NCBI RefSeq assembly: GCF_013328345.1
Contig: NZ_JABULX010000031.1
Location: 1-49,170 of the forward strand
Origin: Marinifaba aquimaris
Lineage (GTDB): Bacteria; Pseudomonadota; Gammaproteobacteria; Enterobacterales; Alteromonadaceae
Length of the DNA stretch: 49,170 nucleotides
Direction: 5' to 3'
Both the position numbers and the translations under genes were made by a program. Below are positions 45,583-49,170 of this stretch, piece by piece. Position 1 is the first letter of the stretch; every line of letters begins with the position of its first letter. The notes beneath the pieces are model-generated. The model was not told the DNA's origin, did no database searches, and was given only the letters and a program-made list of their open reading frames with translations.

Positions 45583-46557
45583 TTAAGCGTGACTTGCCGA
45601 CCATTGCTCAAGCACGGTTTGATATGGCTTGATAAAGTGCTCCTCAGCGAACTTGCCTTGTTCTTTAGCGAGTCTGCTGCGTTCTTCTCTGTCATAAACA
45701 ATTTGTGTTAGTGAGTGATCTAAGTTTTGTAAATTAGGCTGATAACGCAGGCCCGCAGTAGCGTTGGCGTTATAAATTTCAGGGCGATAGATCTTCTGGA
45801 AGGTTTCCATTGTGCTGATCGTACTAATGAGCTCTAAGTTGGTGTAGTCCGTTAGTAAGTCGCCAAAGAAATAAAATGCGAGTGGCGCCACACTGTTGGC
45901 AGGCATGAAGTAACGTACCTGCAAACCCATCTTTTTAAAGTATTGCTCGGTTAACGATGATTCATTTGGTGTATATTCAACACCTAAAACAGGGTGTTGG
46001 TTTTCAGTACGGCTATACACTTTGTTATCAGAAACGGATAAACAAATCACAGGTGGTTTTTCGAAATTTTCTTGGTAAGTATCTGACTTAACAAAGTGTT
46101 GGAATAACTTGCCGTGTAAGTCACCAAAGTTATCTGGAATACTAAATTGTGGCTGGTCTTTATTGTGATCTAACAGCACTACGCTGAAGTCATAATCTCG
46201 TACATAAGATGAGAAATTATTACCAACAATACCTTCGGTGCGTTTATTCGTTTTATGGTCAAGAATATTCGTTTTTAAGATCTCAATTGATGGGAAAGCC
46301 TGGCCACTGTCTTCTATATTGATATCAACTGAAATGATTTCTAGCTCTAATGAATAGCGATCGCCATTTGGGTTATCCCAATTAGCCATGGCGTTAAAAC
46401 GGTTATCGATCATCTTAAGCGCATTGCGCAGGTTTGATTGACGTGTTTCACCACGCGCTAGGTTTGCAAAGTTAGTGGTAATTCGCGTGTTGTCTGATGG
46501 GTGGTAGTTTTCATCAAAACAAATGCGCTTAATTGCAAATGTGAAATCTTTACTCAT
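45583..46557 (-). CDS. mesX: DUF1852 protein MesX, partner of MesD, 324 aa
   Basis: The DUF1852 family is almost always found next to a MesD-type methionine synthase. Landmarks are FAIKRICFDENYHPSDNTRI, TNFANLARGETRQSNLRNAL and RFNAMANWDNPNGDRYSLEL in the first third, and GVEYTPNESSLTEQYFKKMG with MQPAN-like LAFYFFGDLLTDYTNLELIS in the last. Its biochemical role is unknown; it is needed for MesD function. Upstream lie a 12-bp-arm inverted repeat and a MetR-like site, 140 bp before the start. Confidence 0.85.
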   Translation of the reverse strand: MSKDFTFAIKRICFDENYHPSDNTRITTNFANLARGETRQSNLRNALKMIDNRFNAMANWDNPNGDRYSLELEIISVDINIEDSGQAFPSIEILKTNILDHKTNKRTEGIVGNNFSSYVRDYDFSVVLLDHNKDQPQFSIPDNFGDLHGKLFQHFVKSDTYQENFEKPPVICLSVSDNKVYSRTENQHPVLGVEYTPNESSLTEQYFKKMGLQVRYFMPANSVAPLAFYFFGDLLTDYTNLELISTISTMETFQKIYRPEIYNANATAGLRYQPNLQNLDHSLTQIVYDREERSRLAKEQGKFAEEHFIKPYQTVLEQWSASHA

Positions 46558-46695
46558 GATCGTTTTCCCGTTGTGTTTGCCGATATTCTTAAATCTGTGG
46601 TATTCACCACCTTCGATTTGCGCTCAATTGCACCGCTAAGAATCAATCGCAAATTAGTCAGTTGGTGTCTGGATTAGATTTATACGCCGATAGTT

Positions 46696-46745
46696 ACATG
46701 AATAAAATTGATATAAATTCATTGAATGATTAGTTTTATTCATGT
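46696..46745. repeat. Inverted repeat spanning the mesX upstream region
   Basis: ACATGAATAAAA (46696-46707) and TTTTATTCATGT (46734-46745) are perfect 12-bp arms. The left arm overlaps the MetR-like site, so a dimer or tetramer of a LysR-type regulator could bind both arms. Confidence 0.8.
46698..46724 (-). promoter_or_regulatory. MetR-like operator upstream of mesX
   Basis: On the plus strand it includes TGATATAAATTCA (46709-46721), one mismatch from TGAA-N5-TTCA, and TGAATAAAATTGA (46699-46711) next to it, also one mismatch. It shares 25 of 27 bases with 37995-38021. Both sites face their downstream gene in the same direction, at 140 bp (mesX) and 121 bp (TSUP). Confidence 0.6.
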
Positions 46746-46824
46746 TTTTGTTTTGATATTCGCTACAGCCCTTGTTTTATTTGGGGTTGTTGCTGTTGGC
46801 TTACTGCTTGTTCAAAACGATTAA
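46726..46824 (+). CDS. Possible 32-aa single-helix membrane peptide
   Basis: ATG at 46726 opens MISFIHVFVLIFATALVLFG and then VVAVGLLLVQND, one long hydrophobic segment with a polar end, like small membrane proteins. No ribosome binding site is visible, and the start lies inside the inverted repeat, so expression is doubtful. It may be only an AT-rich coincidence. Confidence 0.25.
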   Translation: MISFIHVFVLIFATALVLFGVVAVGLLLVQND

Positions 46825-46931
46825 CTCGCTGATTTAATGTTAAATTTATGCTTTGAGTGTTTGTTTCTTTGAGCTATTTTGGAAAGTTGCTCAGTTAACA
46901 GCAAGGAGAGAGCACTTAGAAAAGCGTTAAG

Positions 46932-47240
46932 ATGAACGTGAATATGAATTTACTAGATGAGCACTTTAGCGGTTCAGCGCTGAATTTTTATAATCCAAAA
47001 ACGCGCGCTAAAACACACTTTAGTTTTGAGCCCGGTATTGCAACGTTGCACCGAGGCCATATTCCGCACGCCGCCCAGCCTATTATCAGTGGCGAGCGTA
47101 GCAACTTAGTATTTTGGTTGTATGGTGAAAACGGGTTTGTGCCTTACGTTGAGCTTGATGATGGCTTAGCGTTTGATGCAAATACGCGTTGGTTTATGCC
47201 TGCAAATGATCAAAAATACGATCGTTATGCTCCTTTCTGA
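46932..47240 (+). pseudogene. C-terminal piece of a 2OG-Fe(II) dioxygenase, 102 aa
   Basis: The chain carries the second half of a 2-oxoglutarate-dependent dioxygenase core: MNLLDEHFSGSALNFYN (the strand after the HxD motif), then ATLHRGHIPHAAQPIISGER with the distal iron His at about 46 and the oxoglutarate Arg at about 56, and SNLVFWLYGE. The HxD part that supplies the other iron ligands is missing, and an in-frame TAG lies five codons before the ATG. So it is either a truncated gene or a short protein that no longer acts as an oxygenase. AAGGAGAG lies too far upstream (about 20 bases) for this ATG. Confidence 0.65.
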
Positions 47241-47424
47241 TCGTTAAATAAAACACGCTCAATCATTTTACTTATTGAGCATGTTTTACTTTTTCACTTG
47301 CCAAACCTTATTTTTTACTTGGCTGTCAGCCAGGTGCCACCTCTGGCTAAAGTGCTTAATTGATGTTTGTGATGTTGTAACTTATCATTTATTTCACACC
47401 ACGGAGAAAAAGAGAAATAAGATT

Positions 47425-48633
47425 ATGTCTACTACAACACGTCACTTGCCAGTGACGGTTTTGTCGGGCTTTTTAGGCGCGGGTAAAACTACGGTTCTCA
47501 ATCATATTCTTAATAATCGCGACGGCCTGAAAGTTGCGGTTATTGTCAATGATATGAGTGAGATTAATATTGATGCTGCGACAGTAAAAAATGAAATAAG
47601 CTTGAACCGAGCTGAAGAAAAACTGGTTGAAATGAGCAATGGTTGTATCTGTTGCACCTTGCGAGAAGATTTACTGGTTGAGATCAATCGCCTTTGCCAA
47701 GAAGGTAAGTACGATTACTTAGTTATCGAGTCGACGGGTATTTCAGAGCCTTTACCTGTTGCTGAAACCTTTACCTTTGAAGATGAAGACGGCGTGAGTT
47801 TATCGCATGTTGCCAAGTTAGATACTATGGTCACTGTGGTTGACGCCTTAAACTTTTTAAAAGATTACGACCAAGCTAAATCACTCCATGAAGTGGGTGA
47901 AAGTTTAGGGGAAGAAGACGAGCGCAGTGTTGCTGACTTATTAGTTGAGCAAGTTGAATTTGCAGATGTATTACTGATCAGCAAAATTGACTTAGTACCT
48001 GAAAAAGAGCTAGAACGACTGCAAAGTATTCTGAAAACGTTAAATACTGAAGCGATTCAGATCCCAATTGAAAATGGCAATGTGCCCGTTAGACAAGTTT
48101 TAGACACGGGGAAGTTTAGCTTTGAAAAAGCACAACAAGCACCAGGTTGGTTAAAAGAGTTACGCGGCGAGCACGTGCCAGAGACTGAAGAATTTGGCAT
48201 TAGTAGTTTTGTGTTTGAAGCGCGTTTTCCATTTCACCCACAAAAGTTCTATGAGTTTTTACACAGCAAAGATATAGCCGGTAAATTAATTCGATCAAAA
48301 GGTTTTTTCTGGTTGGCAACTCGTCCTCAATTTGCAGGGAGTTGGAGCCAAGCAGGCGGTATGGCTCGATACGGTGCCGCAGGGTTATTTTGGAAAGCCG
48401 TACCTGAAGATCAATGGCCTGAAGATGAAGATTACCGCAGAGCCATTATGAAACAATGGGTTGAACCCTTTGGTGATATGCGCCAAGAGTTGGTGTTTAT
48501 TGGCCAAGGTTTAGATAAAGACGACATTATTAGTCGTTTAAACGATTGCTTGTTAACAGAGAATGAAGTTTTGTTGGGCAAAGATGCATGGAAAGCATTA
48601 CCCGATCCTTTCCCAAGGTGGGAAATTGCTTAA
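47425..48633 (+). CDS. COG0523 GTPase, metal chaperone family (ZigA/CobW/YeiR-like), 402 aa
   Basis: A G3E-family GTPase that binds and delivers metal, often zinc. Walker A GFLGAGKTT lies at 15-23, the metal-binding CICC at 74-77 (SNGCICCTLREDL), switch II ESTGISEPLPVAETF, the NKxD-like SKIDLV, and the C-terminal CobW_C domain from about residue 275. I choose ATG at 47425 (AGAGAAATAAGATT upstream, and the Walker A comes at the normal distance); the reading from 47275 would add 50 hydrophobic residues not found in the family. It lies next to the zinc-dependent methionine synthase MesD, so it may help metallate that enzyme, or answer to zinc shortage as ZigA does. Confidence 0.9.
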   Translation: MSTTTRHLPVTVLSGFLGAGKTTVLNHILNNRDGLKVAVIVNDMSEINIDAATVKNEISLNRAEEKLVEMSNGCICCTLREDLLVEINRLCQEGKYDYLVIESTGISEPLPVAETFTFEDEDGVSLSHVAKLDTMVTVVDALNFLKDYDQAKSLHEVGESLGEEDERSVADLLVEQVEFADVLLISKIDLVPEKELERLQSILKTLNTEAIQIPIENGNVPVRQVLDTGKFSFEKAQQAPGWLKELRGEHVPETEEFGISSFVFEARFPFHPQKFYEFLHSKDIAGKLIRSKGFFWLATRPQFAGSWSQAGGMARYGAAGLFWKAVPEDQWPEDEDYRRAIMKQWVEPFGDMRQELVFIGQGLDKDDIISRLNDCLLTENEVLLGKDAWKALPDPFPRWEIA

Positions 48634-48660
48634 TTGAACTGATTCAACTAATGGGTTAAT

Positions 48661-48693
48661 AAAAAGGCCACAGTGAAGACTGTGGCCTTTTTA
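48661..48693 (+). terminator. Terminator of the COG0523 gene
   Basis: AAAAAGGCCACAGT, GAAG, ACTGTGGCCTTTTT: perfect hairpin with T run. Confidence 0.92.
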
Positions 48694-48701
48694 ATTATAG
48701 C

Positions 48702-49170
48702 TGACCCGTCCTGAATAAGGTTGACACTTTTCCAACTTCAATTTGGAGAAGATAATGAAACCAATAACTAAGCGTACACAAAAAGATTATTCACTTGCCT
48801 TTAAATTATCCGTCGTTGATAAAGTAGAAAAAGGCGAATGTACTTACAAATAAGCGCAAAGCCACTATGGAATACAAGGTGCTTCAACCGTTTTAACTTG
48901 GCTTCGCCGGTATGGTCAACTAGATTGGAGTAAAGGTACACCCAATCATATGAATGAGCTTCCCCTTATGTCTAAACCCAATGATTTAACACCCGAGCAA
49001 AAAATCAAAGCCCTCGAAAAAGAGCTAGAAGATACCAAGATAAAAGCACAATTCTTTGAAACGATAGTCGATGTACTTGATAAAGATTTCGGAGTACGTA
49101 TCACAAAAAAGCAACGCAACGCGTTATTGAAGAAAAAAACATAACCAAGCTATCTGTCAGTAGAGCTTGT
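48702..49170 (+). mobile_element. IS3-family element, left part, cut by the window end
   Basis: The left end TGACCCGTCCTGAATAAGG resembles the terminal repeat of the IS3 element at 25787 in layout. orfA occupies 48755-49144, and an A7 run at 49133-49139 at its end is a typical -1 frameshift site into orfB, whose first codons (VIEEKNITKLSVSRAC) are seen at 49122-49170. Confidence 0.85.
48755..49144 (+). pseudogene. IS3-family orfA with one nonsense codon
   Basis: ATG at 48755 reads MKPITKRTQKDYSLAFKLSV and on to VEKGECTYK, then TAA at 48851-48853 where homologues have Gln (KQAQSHYGI), then the same frame continues AQSHYGIQGASTVLTWLRRY and the leucine-zipper-like LEKELEDTKIKAQFFETIVD to the stop at 49142. 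Only this one codon disables orfA; orfB is out of the window. GGAGAA sits before the ATG. Confidence 0.82.

Noticed and set aside
47384-47402. Zur box upstream of the COG0523 gene
   Set aside because: The sequence GTTGTAACTTATC is only a partial match to the GTTATAATATAAC core (9 of 13), too weak to call.
47275-47424. N-terminal 50-residue extension of the COG0523 protein
   Set aside because: Hydrophobic and Cys/Trp-rich, absent from the family; the ATG at 47425 fits the Walker A position.

Overview
The window looks like part of the chromosome of a marine gammaproteobacterium of the Colwellia/Thalassotalea type (Alteromonadales). I infer this from the AT-rich sequence, the rnr-rlmB...rpsF-priB-rpsR-rplI order, a large TonB-dependent receptor, PanP-type aspartate decarboxylase, three c-di-GMP enzymes, and close resemblance of the housekeeping proteins to that group. 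No database search was possible, so the genus is an inference.

Layout. 1-115: 3' end of a 5S rRNA and its terminator. 0.4-8.6 kb: a small unknown protein, a PstS-like periplasmic protein behind a TonB-dependent receptor, a chemoreceptor, SOS-regulated yebG with a clear LexA box, panP and a lipoprotein. 8.8-15.1 kb: rnr, rlmB, a porin and the S6/PriB/S18/L9 ribosomal operon. 15.3-20.5 kb: a GGDEF-EAL protein, a dienelactone hydrolase, a MASE2-GGDEF cyclase and a short MTHFR-like protein. 20.9-25.7 kb: the glycine cleavage genes gcvT, gcvH and gcvP, with terminator-like hairpins between them. 25.8-34.9 kb: an accessory island with a deleted IS3 element, two decayed transposase remnants in inverted orientation, a PEP-CTERM-like exported protein, a 17-copy 7-bp tandem repeat, a CSS-EAL phosphodiesterase, an unrecognised lipoprotein plus 888-residue exported protein, and an IS256 wreck. 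35.4-48.6 kb: a porin with a second PstS-like protein, a MetR-like LysR regulator divergent from a TSUP (TauE/SafE) transporter, cytochrome c' with cytochrome b561, a split DsbD system (thioredoxin plus CcdA), a YdjM-like membrane protein, a TetR regulator, a Pr6Pr membrane protein, the folate-independent methionine synthase pair mesX-mesD, an orphan dioxygenase fragment and a COG0523 metal GTPase. The window ends inside another IS3 element.

How they may work together. The most coherent new story is sulfur/methionine control. A 27-bp sequence, 25 of 27 bases identical, lies about 121 bp upstream of the TSUP gene (next to the MetR-like gene) and about 140 bp upstream of mesX, in the same orientation to both genes. 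It contains a MetR-like TGAW-N5-TTCA box. This suggests that the MetR-like protein controls a sulfur-compound transporter and an oxygen-dependent methionine synthase. The least understood material is the exported two-gene set at 30.06-33.32 kb inside the transposon-bounded island. A third pattern is that two paralogous small PstS-like proteins each follow an outer-membrane protein gene.
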